A DNA stretch of 64,000 bases from Streptomyces sp. NBC_00162. GTDB lineage: Bacteria; Actinomycetota; Actinomycetes; Streptomycetales; Streptomycetaceae. The first letter of the stretch is position 1; the number at the start of each line of letters is the position of its first letter. Positions 17,287 through 25,703 of the stretch are shown here, in pieces. The stretch covers positions 248,001 to 312,000 of the forward strand of contig NZ_CP102509.1 in assembly GCF_024611995.1 (NCBI RefSeq), in the 5' to 3' direction. The translations under genes were made by a program, and so were the position numbers. Under the pieces are notes generated by a model that saw only the letters and a program-made list of their open reading frames with translations, searched no databases and had not been told where the DNA came from.

Positions 17287-18168
17287 GTGGCGGTGAACGG
17301 AAACCCGACCGTCAGACGACGCCGGCTGGGCGCGGAGCTGCGCCGGCTCCGCCTGGCCCGTGGCCTGACCAGTACACAGGTGGCTGAACGCCTGTTGATC
17401 TCCCAGCCCAAGATCAGCCACTTGGAGAACGGCCGCCGCGCCATCAAGCCCCGCGATGTGCGGGACCTGTGCGCCCTCTACGGAGTCACCGACCCGCAGG
17501 TCGTCGACGCCTTGATGCGGATGGCCACGGAATCCGAGCGGCAGGGCTGGTGGGTCGCCTGCGGGGAGATTCCGTACGCCGTCTACATCGGCCTGGAGAC
17601 GGCAGCCGCATCTGTCCGCTCCTACGAGCCCCTGGTGATCCCCGGCCTGCTGCAAACACCCGCCTACGCCCGAGCCGTCATCGAGGAAACGATCCCTCTG
17701 GCCACTCCCGAGCAGATCGCCGTGCGCCGTGAGGTCCGGCTGCGCCGCCAGTCCCGGGCCCACCACCCGGCCCGGCGCTTGCGCTTATGGGTGGTACTGG
17801 ATGAATCCGCACTGCGCCGCGTGGTCGGCAGCCCGCAGATCATGCGCGAACAGCTCGCGTACCTGAACCGCCTCGGCGCGCAGCCGCACATCACCGTGCA
17901 GGTCCTCCCACACAGCACGGGAGCCCACCCCGGCCTCTCGGGACAGTTCTCCATCCTCGACTTCCCCGACGCCCCCGGGGCGGGGACGGTGTACCTGGAA
18001 CGGTTCACCAGCGACCTCTACCTGGAGAAACGATCCGACGTGCAGCACTACAGCGCCATGTTCGACCACCTCCAGGCCCAGGCCCTGAACCCGGAGCGCA
18101 CCCGCTGCTTCATCACCCGCGCCGCCGAGGAGCCGCCGGCCGCGGCATCCCCGCCCGGCTGGCCGTGA
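17287..18168 (+). CDS. XRE-family regulator with DUF5753 domain
   Basis: 293 residues from GTG 17287 with GGAGGT nine bases upstream. The N-terminal HTH (about 15-65: LRRLRLARGLTSTQVAERL, then SQPKISHLENGRRAIKPRD) is followed by the DUF5753 ligand-like domain (about 100-280; IPGLLQTPAYARAVIE, VLDESALRRVVGS, FSILDFPDAPGAGTVYLE). It is the standard Streptomyces regulator type usually paired with a DUF397 gene. Here the pair is not intact: the next gene is on the other strand and is not DUF397. Confidence 0.9.
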   Translation: MAVNGNPTVRRRRLGAELRRLRLARGLTSTQVAERLLISQPKISHLENGRRAIKPRDVRDLCALYGVTDPQVVDALMRMATESERQGWWVACGEIPYAVYIGLETAAASVRSYEPLVIPGLLQTPAYARAVIEETIPLATPEQIAVRREVRLRRQSRAHHPARRLRLWVVLDESALRRVVGSPQIMREQLAYLNRLGAQPHITVQVLPHSTGAHPGLSGQFSILDFPDAPGAGTVYLERFTSDLYLEKRSDVQHYSAMFDHLQAQALNPERTRCFITRAAEEPPAAASPPGWP

Positions 18169-18190
18169 CCGCTGCCGTACCGGCCGCAGG

Positions 18191-18439
18191 TCACTGGGTG
18201 GCGTACAGCCGCTCGCGCAGGTACAGAAGCGCGGCGGTGTCGACGACGGCGGCCAGGTCGGTCAGCAGGGTGCGGATGGCTGCGTCGTTGCCGTCGCGGA
18301 CCGCCTGCACGATCTCCTCGATCGTCTCGCGTGCGGACGGATCTATGCCTGCCGGACCGGCCGGGGCGGGGCCAAGGCCGGCCGGGGCGGTAGCCTCGCC
18401 CGGCCCGGCGCCCACCGGGGAGCTTGGCACTGCCGTCAT
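18191..18439 (-). CDS. small hypothetical helical protein
   Basis: 82 residues from ATG 18439, chosen for the AGGGG six bases ahead. The frame stays open to a TTG at 18622, which I consider less likely. Ala/Pro-rich N-terminus, then a helical part (ARETIEEIVQAVRDGNDAAI; AAVVDTAALLYLRERLY). Convergent with the XRE gene, 22 bases between stops. Family not recognised. Confidence 0.55.
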   Translation of the reverse strand: MTAVPSSPVGAGPGEATAPAGLGPAPAGPAGIDPSARETIEEIVQAVRDGNDAAIRTLLTDLAAVVDTAALLYLRERLYATQ

Positions 18440-18599
18440 GTCATCCCCTAACCGATCGCCCCCGCCGCGAGTCACTGCCCACACGACAGGCCGGCGAACC
18501 GGCACGCTCGCGTGCACCGGTAGCCCCGCCAGCCCGGAGAGCGCGGTGCCCGATGCTGACGCGGGAGAGGGATCCGCGGGGCGGGTTCTCGTGGTAGGG

Positions 18600-18782
18600 G
18601 CGGTGTCAGCGTCGGGCGTCAACGCCGACCCTCGCGTTCACACGGGATGCCGAACTCTGTGGTTGTGCTGCGGGGTGCTGGCCGCCCACGGCTATGGTCG
18701 GGCGCAGTCCGCGCCGATAAGGCGTGCGCGGGCGAGGCCCGGTGACCAGAGCGCTCTGGCGGCAGTAGCACCGGGCCGCCCC
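18600..18782 (-). repeat. dispersed ~185-bp repeat, copy 1 (inverted relative to copy 2 at 54.2 kb)
   Basis: Roughly 85-90% identical by eye to the complement of 54223-54405. The most conserved part includes GGTCGGGCGCAGTCCGCGCC and the perfect palindrome CCAGAGCGCTCTGG (about 18749-18762). Both copies have TTGAC near one end. The translated frame has no recognisable domain, so I treat it as a non-coding or relic repeat. Confidence 0.65.
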
Positions 18783-18882
18783 ACGCGACCGAGGTCCGGC
18801 AGGCGGACCGGGAGGAGCGGAACCCGCTCCCCATGGCCTGGCTCGGCTGGTCGGCTGGCTGCACGAGCTGGCCCCGTCATGA

Positions 18883-18919
18883 GAACGGCCTCCCCTTGGA
18901 GGATGAGGGGAGGCCGTTC
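18883..18919. terminator. strong hairpin terminator after the chaplin gene
   Basis: Perfect 14-base arms GAACGGCCTCCCCT / AGGGGAGGCCGTTC with a 9-base loop, 89 bases beyond the chaplin stop on the minus strand. Confidence 0.75.
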
Positions 18920-19007
18920 TACACCGGGCTGTGCGCTGCGGCTGGTTCAGATGACTGCGCTGGATGTGCCGGCGCGACGAGCGCGCCGGGTCCAGGACTT
19001 GGTGCTG

Positions 19008-19292
19008 TCAGTACTTGCCGTGGTGGTCGGCCTTGTGGTGCCCGTCCGAGCCGCCGTTGTTGATGCAGGTGTTGCCGAAGGCGGGGTTGAGGAGGCCGAC
19101 GATGTTGACGGTGTTGCCGCAGAGGTTGACCGGGATGTGGATGGGCACCTGGACGACGTTGCCGGACAGGACACCCGGGGAGCCGATGGCAGCGCCCTCT
19201 GCCGTGGCGTCGGCGGCGGCCATGCCGGCCCCGCCTGCCAGGACGGCACCAGTGGCGGCGGTAACGGCTACGGCCTTGGCGAAACGGAACAT
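19008..19292 (-). CDS. chp: short chaplin (hydrophobic aerial-hypha surface protein)
   Basis: 94 residues from ATG 19292 with AAGGAG six bases ahead. Signal peptide residues 1-28 (FRFAKAVAVTAATGAVLAGG, cleaved after AAADA or so). One chaplin domain follows: GSPGVLSGNVVQVPIHIPVN, then Cys, NTVNIVGLLNPAFGNT and Cys. The two cysteines are the usual disulphide pair. The short tail is His/Lys/Gly-rich rather than an LPxTG anchor, so it belongs to the short secreted chaplins that assemble amyloid fibrils on aerial hyphae and spores. A hairpin terminator follows. Confidence 0.93.
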   Translation of the reverse strand: MFRFAKAVAVTAATGAVLAGGAGMAAADATAEGAAIGSPGVLSGNVVQVPIHIPVNLCGNTVNIVGLLNPAFGNTCINNGGSDGHHKADHHGKY

Positions 19293-19965
19293 CAAGATCT
19301 CCTTGAACTCACTCTGCCGCGGGTACGGCACGGACGACGTCCCCCACAACGGCCGAGCCGCCCGCCCGTCACGGACAATGGGCCGAACCGGTGAGCTCGA
19401 GAAACATCCGCTCAGCCTGACCCAGGCCGCGACCGCCCGAGCCGGCATCCGCGCCGCCATCGCCCTGCCGGCCTGGCTGCGCGGGCAGGGCGTCGAACTC
19501 GCGCGATGCACCCACGACTGGGCATCTATCCCGTCTAGTCCGGACCTCCGCCCTGATGGGACTCTCCACTCAACTGCATCAGCCTCCAGGAGTGAGATCC
19601 TGCTCGCTGACGCCGTTCTCCGGGGCGGTGAACAGCTTCTCCGCGACCTGCGGCGGGAGTGCCTGGGAGGGCAGGGCGCGCAGGCGGGCCTCGTCCGTGG
19701 TGTTGTCGCTGGCAGGCGGCGGACCGCTGCCGTGGATGCCGGGGCCGCTGGCCCGTACGGCTGGACGGCGGCTGCCCCTCTCGGGGGGCACGGCCGCCGC
19801 GTTGCTGTCCGGCAGGCCGGTAGCGGAAGCCTCCCGGGAAGTCTCAAGGGACGCTGGGTGAGGGCGCGGCACGGGTCTCGGCGGTTGGGCGGCTGTCTGC
19901 CGTCTTCGGATTTAGTGACGCGGCTTGACAACGCGTGGCAGTGGCGACCGGTCTGCTGGATGGCC
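19293..19965. other. long intergenic stretch, no supported gene
   Basis: About 670 bases upstream of the chaplin gene. Minus-strand frames around 19369-19569 and 19579-19872 are open but Pro/Arg-biased, with no motif or ribosome site. The region directly upstream of 19300 should carry the chaplin promoter. Confidence 0.35.
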
Positions 19966-19970
19966 CTCGT

Positions 19971-20327
19971 TCACACAGTGCGGGTGACCGTGACGAGGAC
20001 GGTGACCGGTGCGGTTGTGCCGTGCTGGGCCAGGTGGGCGGTGATGGCGGTCCGGACGTGTTCGCGGACCTGCTGGGCGACGTCCAGGACGCGGTGGTCC
20101 TCGTGCATGGCGCAGCGTACTTCTACGTGCCAGCCTCCTTCGGGTGTGTGTTCGGCCCGGATGCCGGCCTCGCCGGGAAGGGAGGCGGCTCCCATGGCCT
20201 GCTGTGCGCGGGAGGCCACGGCGGCCAGCCGGTCGGCAAGGCCCGGCTGGAGCGCGGACACACCGGGAACGTCGAGGGCAGCCCGGGCAGCGGTCTGGTG
20301 GATGTCTCGGTTTCTCCTGGAGGTCAT
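19971..20327 (-). CDS. Asp23/Gls24-like protein
   Basis: 118 residues. The layout is that of an Asp23/Gls24 envelope-stress protein: DVPGVSALQPGLADRLAAVA, then WHVEVRCAMHEDHRVLDVAQ, VREHVRTAITAHL and VTVLVTVTRTV, giving the alternating strands of the family. Its ATG overlaps the stop of the preceding gene by four bases, so they are co-translated. Last gene of the minus-strand ECF-sigma operon. Probable role in cell-envelope stress; details unknown. Confidence 0.75.
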   Translation of the reverse strand: MTSRRNRDIHQTAARAALDVPGVSALQPGLADRLAAVASRAQQAMGAASLPGEAGIRAEHTPEGGWHVEVRCAMHEDHRVLDVAQQVREHVRTAITAHLAQHGTTAPVTVLVTVTRTV

Positions 20328-21010
20328 CGCTGTCCGCCCCGTTCAGTCGACCTGGCACCGGGCGCGTCGAGGGGGTCCAGCACGGCGTCGATCTCCAGGT
20401 CCACGTCGGCGACGGCCAGACCCAGCACGTGGTCCGCGGCATGGAGAACTGCTCGACGTACCTGGGCGGCCTGCTCGGGCAGCGGCTGATCGAGGGCGGT
20501 GGCCAGGGTCATGGCGACGTGCACGGCAGTGCCGTTGCCGTTTGCGGTGGGGGTCAGGCGGCAGCTGGCCGCGCGGGAGCCGGGCACGGTGTCGGCGGCC
20601 TTGCGCAGGACTTTCGCTGCGGCACTCTCGGCGATCCGCAGGTCCAGGGCGGGGTCGTCCAGCGGCAGCATCGCGCCGAGCCGCACCTCGGCCCGGACCG
20701 CGCTGATCACTCGGTCGGCGAGGCCGTGTCCACTGGGCCGTGCCTGGGCACGCAGGGCGCGGGTGGCCTCATCTAGTGCCGTCAGCCCTTCGACGGCCTG
20801 TCGGCAGGAGGGGCAGGAGGCGGTGTGCGGGTCTGGCGTGGCGGCCGTGTCGCGTGCCTGCTCCCAGGCGCGGCTGAGCGGGCGTCCGCAGGGCAGCAGC
20901 TCATCGCCGGCGAGTAGCTCCGCTTCAGGAAACAGAGGAGCGCCTGCTGCATCGATGTCTTCGGCTGGCGGCTCGCCGCCGGAGGTGGGGTGCGGCTCGT
21001 CTAGCGCCAT
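20324..21010 (-). CDS. zinc-finger-like anti-sigma candidate fused to an Asp23-like domain
   Basis: 228 residues. The N-terminal half contains His-Thr-Ala-Ser-CysProSerCys (about residues 60-67), the HxxxCxxC arrangement of zinc-binding anti-sigma (ZAS) domains, followed by helices. The C-terminal half (about 100-215) repeats an Asp23-like pattern ending in VLGLAVADVDLEIDAVLDPL. It overlaps the ECF sigma gene by 10 bases, as sigma/anti-sigma pairs often do. No membrane segment, so it would be a soluble anti-sigma factor. Confidence 0.7.
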   Translation of the reverse strand: MALDEPHPTSGGEPPAEDIDAAGAPLFPEAELLAGDELLPCGRPLSRAWEQARDTAATPDPHTASCPSCRQAVEGLTALDEATRALRAQARPSGHGLADRVISAVRAEVRLGAMLPLDDPALDLRIAESAAAKVLRKAADTVPGSRAASCRLTPTANGNGTAVHVAMTLATALDQPLPEQAAQVRRAVLHAADHVLGLAVADVDLEIDAVLDPLDAPGARSTERGGQR

Positions 21011-21771
21011 GGGCGCATCGCCTCCTGCAGAGCGTGTCGTGCGCGAAAGAGTCTGCCCCGCACCGTTTGTTCGCTGGTACCGGTCACGTGTGCGATCTCC
21101 TCGTAGTGCAGGCCGTGCAGTTCCCGCAGGACCCAGCAGGCCCGCTGCTCGGGGTTGAGTTCGCCTAGTGCCGCCGCCAGGGCGGCCGTGGCCGCGTCCG
21201 TCTCGGCGACGCGCGGTGGTGAGCTTCCCGGATCGTGGGATGCGGGCTCGGGAACGGTGTCCAGGGGGAGAGCACGGGGGCGGCGCCGCAGGGTACTGAG
21301 GCAGGAGTTGGTGACGATGCGGTACATCCAGGTGCCGAAAGAGGCGCCGTGGCGGAACTCCGGCAGCTGTCGCCAGGCGGCGAGAAATGCGTCCTGGACG
21401 GCGTCCTCGGCATCCGCCCGGTTGCCGAGGAGGTGGTGGGCGAGTGCGAGCAGCGGGCTGCTGTGACGGCGGACCAGGACGGCGAACGCGTCGTCATCTC
21501 CCTCGGAAGCCCGTACGGCCAGCAGCCTGTCCGACAGATCGTAAAAGTGCCTCGGCCGCCTGAAGCGTCGGCACTGGATGGCGGCGCAGGATGCTGCCGG
21601 TGGTCTGCGCCCGGTGGGGGCAGGGGCCCGGTCCGGTCGTGCATCCACCGCTCGCTTCCTTCCGGGACCGTCGTCCTGGCGTCCGCACGCACCCTTCGAT
21701 TCTATGTGATGCCCATCACGCGAACGGTGTGAGGGTTGCGGCTGTGGTGCGTCTAATCCTTCGACGAGCAC
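21001..21771 (-). CDS. ECF-type RNA polymerase sigma factor
   Basis: The sigma-70 region 2 core is YDLSDRLLAVRA..AFAVLVRRHSSPLLALA with NRADAEDAVQDAFLAAWR. Region 4 is LNPEQRACWVLRELHGLHYEEIAHVTGTSEQTVRGRLFRA. These fill about 180 residues. The first ~75 codons of the open frame have no similarity to sigma factors, and a GTG near 21647 is a more probable start; a frame break at the N-terminus cannot be ruled out. First gene of the minus-strand operon and divergent from the asp23 genes. Confidence 0.85.
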   Translation of the reverse strand: MLVEGLDAPQPQPSHRSRDGHHIESKGACGRQDDGPGRKRAVDARPDRAPAPTGRRPPAASCAAIQCRRFRRPRHFYDLSDRLLAVRASEGDDDAFAVLVRRHSSPLLALAHHLLGNRADAEDAVQDAFLAAWRQLPEFRHGASFGTWMYRIVTNSCLSTLRRRPRALPLDTVPEPASHDPGSSPPRVAETDAATAALAAALGELNPEQRACWVLRELHGLHYEEIAHVTGTSEQTVRGRLFRARHALQEAMRPWR

Positions 21772-21809
21772 CGCACCGGTACCCGCTCGGACACCCTCGG
21801 GAGGTCCTC

Positions 21810-22295
21810 ATGTCGGAAACCACCAGCCGCCCCACACCAGGTGAGAACCAGCCCAGCACCGCGGGCAAGACGCTGCAGGGCCGCACCGGCGCCGGGGCCC
21901 CGCCCGAGACGCGCGGGCGGACCACCATCGCCGACAGCGTGGTGGAGAAGATCGCAGGAATGGCTACCCGCGAGGTGCCGGGCATCCACAGCCTCGGCGC
22001 CGGGATGGCCCGCACTTTTGGCGCCGTCCGCGACCGGGTACCCGGCGGACACCCCAGCGTGACCCGCGGAGTGAAGGTCGAAGTGGGCGAGCGCCAGACA
22101 GCCGTCGACCTCGACGTGGTCGTCGAGTACGGCGTGTCCATCGTGGACGTCGCGGGCGACGTCCGCACCAACGTCATCACGGCCGTGGAACGCATGACGG
22201 GCCTGGAAGTCGTCGAGGTGAACATCACCGTCGACGATGTCCACCTGCCCATTGAGGAGGACGAGCGGGAGGAGACCGAGGGCCGCGTGCAGTGA
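21810..22295 (+). CDS. Asp23/Gls24-family envelope stress protein
   Basis: 161 residues from ATG 21810 with CGGGAGG 6-12 bases ahead. After a disordered N-terminus (1-45), the Asp23 domain reads ADSVVEKIAGMATREVPGI, VKVEVGERQTAVDLDVVVEY, VRTNVITAVERMTGLEVVEV and NITVDDVHLP. Clear full-length member. First gene of the plus-strand operon with a small membrane protein, a second asp23 gene, a DUF6286 gene and amaP; the products probably form a membrane-anchored envelope-stress complex. Confidence 0.9.
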   Translation: MSETTSRPTPGENQPSTAGKTLQGRTGAGAPPETRGRTTIADSVVEKIAGMATREVPGIHSLGAGMARTFGAVRDRVPGGHPSVTRGVKVEVGERQTAVDLDVVVEYGVSIVDVAGDVRTNVITAVERMTGLEVVEVNITVDDVHLPIEEDEREETEGRVQ

Positions 22296-22371
22296 CCCCC
22301 TCGCTCCTGCCCCGGTGCGGGCACCGCAAGGGGCAGGGAAAGCCGATCGACGTGAAACACGGGTGAGTGAG

Positions 22372-22551
22372 ATGAGCACAGCCACGGTGGGCCTGCTGGC
22401 AGGTATGGCCCTGGGCTTCGCCGGCTACTTCGGCGGTTTCTGGGCCTTCCTGCTCGTGGCAGCCCTGGGCGCGGTGGGCCTGGTCGTCGGCCGCATCCTG
22501 CAGGGTGACGTCGAGGTGTCCGACTTTGTCCGGCCCCGGGACCGGCGGTGA
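22372..22551 (+). CDS. small two-helix membrane protein (DUF2273-like)
   Basis: 59 residues from ATG 22372 (GTG 22363 also possible). Two hydrophobic segments (VGLLAGMALGFAGYFGGFWA; FLLVAALGAVGLVVGRIL) and a charged tail. Small DUF2273-type proteins are regular partners of Asp23/AmaP genes. Its TGA overlaps the next gene's GTG start. Confidence 0.78.
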   Translation: MSTATVGLLAGMALGFAGYFGGFWAFLLVAALGAVGLVVGRILQGDVEVSDFVRPRDRR

Positions 22552-22969
22552 CCACGCAGCCCGCTGCTTCCGCCCGCCCACCGGGCTCTGCGCCCGGCGA
22601 AGCCGGGGACACCGCACTGGCCCGTGTGCCGGTGGCCGAGCGCGGCGCGACCGTGATCCCCGACAAGGTGGTGGCCCGCATCGCGGCTCGCGCCGCGCGG
22701 GAGGCACTGACCAGCCAGACGGGTGCAACCCCCGCACGTCTGGGGCTCGCCGCCCCCGCTCGACGGTCGCGGTCAGCAGCGGATCGGCCCGCCTGGGCCT
22801 GTCGCTGGACCTGCCTTACCCGATCGACATCGCCGGCGCATCCCGCGAGATACAGCACTTTGTCGGCGAGCGAGTGGCCCGGCTGACGGGAATGCGCGTC
22901 ACCGAGGTCACCTTGACCGTCCAGCACCTGGTTCCCTCCGGCGGCCTGGAGCACAGACGAGTCCAATGA
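22548..22969 (+). pseudogene. second Asp23/Gls24 protein, frameshifted
   Basis: From GTG 22548 the frame has ERGATVIPDKVVARIAARA, the Asp23 start. It loses the family pattern near 22750. The second half (STVAVSSGSARLGLSLDLPY, REIQHFVGERVARLTGM, VTEVTLTVQHLV) continues in the next frame to 22969. A single indel in CGCCGCCCCCGCTCG-type sequence near 22745-22765 explains it. It may be a sequencing error, since every other gene of the operon is intact. Confidence 0.75.
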
Positions 22970-23005
22970 ACCAGGCCGGCACCCCCACGGGGAAGGAGAG
23001 CGGGC

Positions 23006-23074
23006 ATGACACGGGACCAAGAACCCCCCGCTGAGACGGAGCAACCCGCCACCATCCGAGCGGCCACCCCCTGA
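23006..23074 (+). CDS. possible 22-codon leader peptide or misplaced 5' end
   Basis: ATG 23006 has an excellent GGGGAAGGAGAG leader, but the frame stops after 22 codons (TRDQEPPAETEQP...). The DUF6286 gene starts 3 bases later in another frame, with no ribosome site of its own. Either a small coupling ORF, or the true N-terminus of the DUF6286 protein separated by an indel. Confidence 0.4.
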   Translation: MTRDQEPPAETEQPATIRAATP

Positions 23075-23076
23075 CA

Positions 23077-23694
23077 GTGTCGACGCTGGCCATACAACCG
23101 CCAAACGCCGCACAACCCCAGGGCAGCAGCACAGCGGACGACGGCAGGCGCCCCTCGCGCCGACTGTGGTCCGAACGCCGGATACCCGCCGCGCTGGCTG
23201 CCCTCGTCATCGTGGCCGGCACCGGGATCCTGCTGTTCGACGTCTCCATGGTGCGGGCCGGCCACCATGGCGCCGCCTGGCGCACCCGCCTCGCCCACGA
23301 ACTGGCCACCCGCCCCCTGGACGACATCTGGATGCTCACCGGCGCCGCCCTCACCGCAGCCCTCGGCCTCTGGCTGATCATCCTGGCGCTCACCCCCGGC
23401 CTGCGCCACCAACTGCCACTCAACGCCCCCGCCGGCCAGTGCAGGGTGCAGGCCGTGCTGGAACGCGACGCCGCCGCCCTGATGCTGCGGGATGCCGCCA
23501 TGCGCGTCCCCGGCGTCAGCCGGGCCAGGATCCGGGTTCGGCGACACCGCATCAAGGCCCGCGCAGACATACGCTTCCGCGACCCCGGCGAGGTCAAGAC
23601 CGACCTCACCGCCGTTCTGTACGAGCAACGCGACCGGCTCGCCCTGGTCCATCCGCCCAGGCTCACCGTCCGCGTACGCCAGCGCCGCAACTGA
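23077..23694 (+). CDS. DUF6286 membrane protein
   Basis: 205 residues. Two membrane segments (PAALAALVIVAGTGILLFDV; LTGAALTAALGLWLIILAL) precede a cytosolic C-terminal domain (about 120-205) with ERDAAALMLRDAAMRVPGVS and VRVRQRRN. This Asp23-like fold on a two-helix anchor is the layout of DUF6286 proteins, which occur with amaP and asp23 in actinomycetes. Likely a membrane partner of the Asp23 proteins. Confidence 0.8.
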   Translation: MSTLAIQPPNAAQPQGSSTADDGRRPSRRLWSERRIPAALAALVIVAGTGILLFDVSMVRAGHHGAAWRTRLAHELATRPLDDIWMLTGAALTAALGLWLIILALTPGLRHQLPLNAPAGQCRVQAVLERDAAALMLRDAAMRVPGVSRARIRVRRHRIKARADIRFRDPGEVKTDLTAVLYEQRDRLALVHPPRLTVRVRQRRN

Positions 23695-23743
23695 CCGTTC
23701 TGTGGACACTCGAACCGGCAAGAAGAAGGCGGGAGACGAAGCC

Positions 23744-24346
23744 ATGAAGAGGCAATCGGTGATCAACCGGATCCTGCTGGCTCTGGCGGGCATCGTCCTG
23801 CTCACAGGCGGCCTCCTCGTCCTCGCGGGTGGCCTCGATCTCTACCGGCGCCGGCACCTGACGCCACCCGACGGATGGCCCCTGACCAACCCGCACAACG
23901 TCCTGCTCAGCGCCGCCGACCGCACCCGCTGGACCGGTCAGGGCTGGTGGTGGCCCGTGGTGATCGCTGCCCTGGCCGTCATCGTGCTGCTCGCCCTGTG
24001 GTGGCTGCTGGAGCAACTGCGCCGAACCCGCCCAGGACACATGCCCATCGGAACACCCCCGACAGAGGGCGTGGAACTCCACGACCACGCCCTCAGCGAC
24101 GCGATCGCCGCCGACGCGCGCCAACTGCCCGGCGTCCAGCAAGCGCGGGTGCAGATGACCGGCCGGGCCAACCATCCCGAGGTCCGCATTACTGTGACGC
24201 TCACCCCGGGCAGCGAGCCCGGCTCCGTCCTGCAGGCCCTGTGCCACGGCCCACTGGAACGCGCCCACCAATCCACCGGCTGGACCCAACTCCCCACCCA
24301 GGCACGACTGCAGGTCACCACCCACAAACCCCACCGCGCCGAATAG
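23744..24346 (+). CDS. amaP: alkaline-shock membrane anchor protein AmaP
   Basis: 200 residues from ATG 23744 with a GGCGGGAG leader. The first membrane helix is INRILLALAGIVLLTGGLLV and the second is PVVIAALAVIVLLALWWLLE. A cytosolic alpha/beta domain follows (HDHALSDAIAADARQLPGVQ, VRITVTLTPGSEPGSVLQAL). This is the AmaP layout: in Gram-positive bacteria AmaP ties Asp23 to the membrane. Last gene of the plus-strand stress operon. Confidence 0.85.
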   Translation: MKRQSVINRILLALAGIVLLTGGLLVLAGGLDLYRRRHLTPPDGWPLTNPHNVLLSAADRTRWTGQGWWWPVVIAALAVIVLLALWWLLEQLRRTRPGHMPIGTPPTEGVELHDHALSDAIAADARQLPGVQQARVQMTGRANHPEVRITVTLTPGSEPGSVLQALCHGPLERAHQSTGWTQLPTQARLQVTTHKPHRAE

Positions 24347-24349
24347 CAG

Positions 24350-24800
24350 ACCGCTCTCAACTCCTCCACACCAACGTCAAGAAAGCTTGCTCGCTGGCCA
24401 CCCGGTCCGACACTGGACACCGCGCTGTGTCACTTCGAGATGGCAGCGATGCCGGACAGGTGGGGATGCGCTGGGCGGCAGGACGGGGTGCAGTGGCCTG
24501 GCCGAACTACGGCGAGGATGGTGTCCCGCCACGTGGTGTAGCCGATCAAGCAAGTGGAATGCCCAGGCCGCGGCCCTGATCGGCTTTACCGGCGGCCCTG
24601 TTGGGGATCACGGAGCTGGGACCGGCTATGACGGCCGGGCGCTCTGGGGCGGGACCTGTCCGAGGAGTCCAGACCGGAGGCGACGGGTCATGACCGGCTA
24701 CACCACGACAGGGAACGTGACCACGGCGAGCCGCCCGGGCCGCAGGCGGAGTTGCGGGCATCCTGGCGGCTGTGCAGCATCCCCGAGGCGCGGGTCAGCT
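24350..24800. other. non-coding stretch
   Basis: About 450 bases after amaP. No frame with a recognised motif or ribosome site on either strand. Ends in the hairpin at 24805. Confidence 0.4.
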
Positions 24801-24804
24801 GAGT

Positions 24805-24840
24805 GTGGGGCCCCGGGGCTGTCGTCTTCCGGGGCCCCAC
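24805..24840. terminator. strong hairpin terminator
   Basis: Perfect 12-base arms GTGGGGCCCCGG / CCGGGGCCCCAC around a 12-base loop. It lies 200 bases beyond the stop of the small minus-strand gene at 25048 and 460 bases past amaP, so it may serve both directions. Confidence 0.7.
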
Positions 24841-25047
24841 GCCATGTCCGCCGCTGTCCGGGCCGTCCGCATGGATTTCGTCGGCAGAGAAAGCGCGGCT
24901 GAACGGGTGTGCTTCTGCGCTTCCGGAACGCTCACCGCCGACGACGACGGGTGGCCGCGCAGGCGGTTGGGCGGTACGTGACAGAGCCCGGCCGGGGTGA
25001 CTGCGGGGCGCCTGGCCGGGCTCTGCGTGCGTGGGGTGCCGCTCTGC

Positions 25048-25227
25048 TCAGAAGTCCTCGTCGCGAAGCAGGTCTTCCTCGCGGCGCCGCTTGTTCTCGT
25101 CGGGGCTCTTGCCGCGGGACGGCTGAGCGGGCTGGGGGTGGACCGGGTCCTGGCCGGTGCGCTGCGGGCGCTGCTGTTCCTCGCGGCCCTTGCCCGGCTC
25201 CTGGCGCTTGTCCTGCGTACCGCCCAT
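25048..25227 (-). CDS. small, highly charged, probably disordered protein
   Basis: 59 codons from ATG 25227 with AAGGAG eight bases ahead. The product begins GGTQDKRQEPGKGREEQQRP and ends RRREEDLLRDEDF; about half of all residues are charged or Gln. No hydrophobic core, so an intrinsically disordered protein is likely. Similar short proteins occur widely in Streptomyces as hypotheticals. The good ribosome site and codon choice support expression. Confidence 0.65.
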   Translation of the reverse strand: MGGTQDKRQEPGKGREEQQRPQRTGQDPVHPQPAQPSRGKSPDENKRRREEDLLRDEDF

Positions 25228-25427
25228 GACGGCGACTCCTTGATGCGTGGGGTGACGATTCCTCCCGTCACGCTGACACCTAGCGTCACAGTTCGCACCA
25301 TTTCGGACACGGATCGTGGCGGGAGGGTGATTCCGCGGCCGAGACAGATCCGTCGGAATGCGGGCTTGGGGCGTGGTGCCGAGGATGGGCTCAGCCCCAC
25401 ACCCCCGCGCCGTCAGGAGTCGATTCC

Positions 25428-25703
25428 ATGCTGGAGCGCACGCTGCGCAAGGACCGCACCGAGGTCACCTTCGTCCTTCCCGCGGACACCCCGCCCGGGC
25501 CGGTCAGCGTGGTTGGCGATTTCAACGAATGGCAGCCAGGCGTGCACACCCTGCGGCCGCGCAAGGACGGGAAGCGGGCGGTGACGGTCGAGCTGCCATC
25601 CGAGAGCACGCACTCCTTCCGGTATCTGGCCGCCGGTGACTACTGGTTCAACGACGAGAGCGCCGGTGACCGGGAAGGCCCCAACAGTCGCCTGCACACC
25701 TGA
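25428..25703 (+). CDS. stand-alone CBM48 / isoamylase N-terminal domain protein
   Basis: 91 residues. TEVTFVLPADTPPGPVSVVG, then DFNEWQPGVHTLRPRKDGKR and FRYLAAGDYWFNDESAGD match the early-set glycogen-binding domain found at the N-terminus of branching and debranching enzymes. Here it is the whole protein, a common Streptomyces form. Likely binds glycogen, starch or a similar polymer in the cytosol; no enzyme domain is present. Confidence 0.88.
   Translation: MLERTLRKDRTEVTFVLPADTPPGPVSVVGDFNEWQPGVHTLRPRKDGKRAVTVELPSESTHSFRYLAAGDYWFNDESAGDREGPNSRLHT

Noticed and set aside
18191..18622. 143-codon version of the small gene starting with TTG at 18622
   Set aside because: The TTG lies in the dispersed repeat and has no ribosome site; the ATG at 18439 has AGGGG at the right distance.
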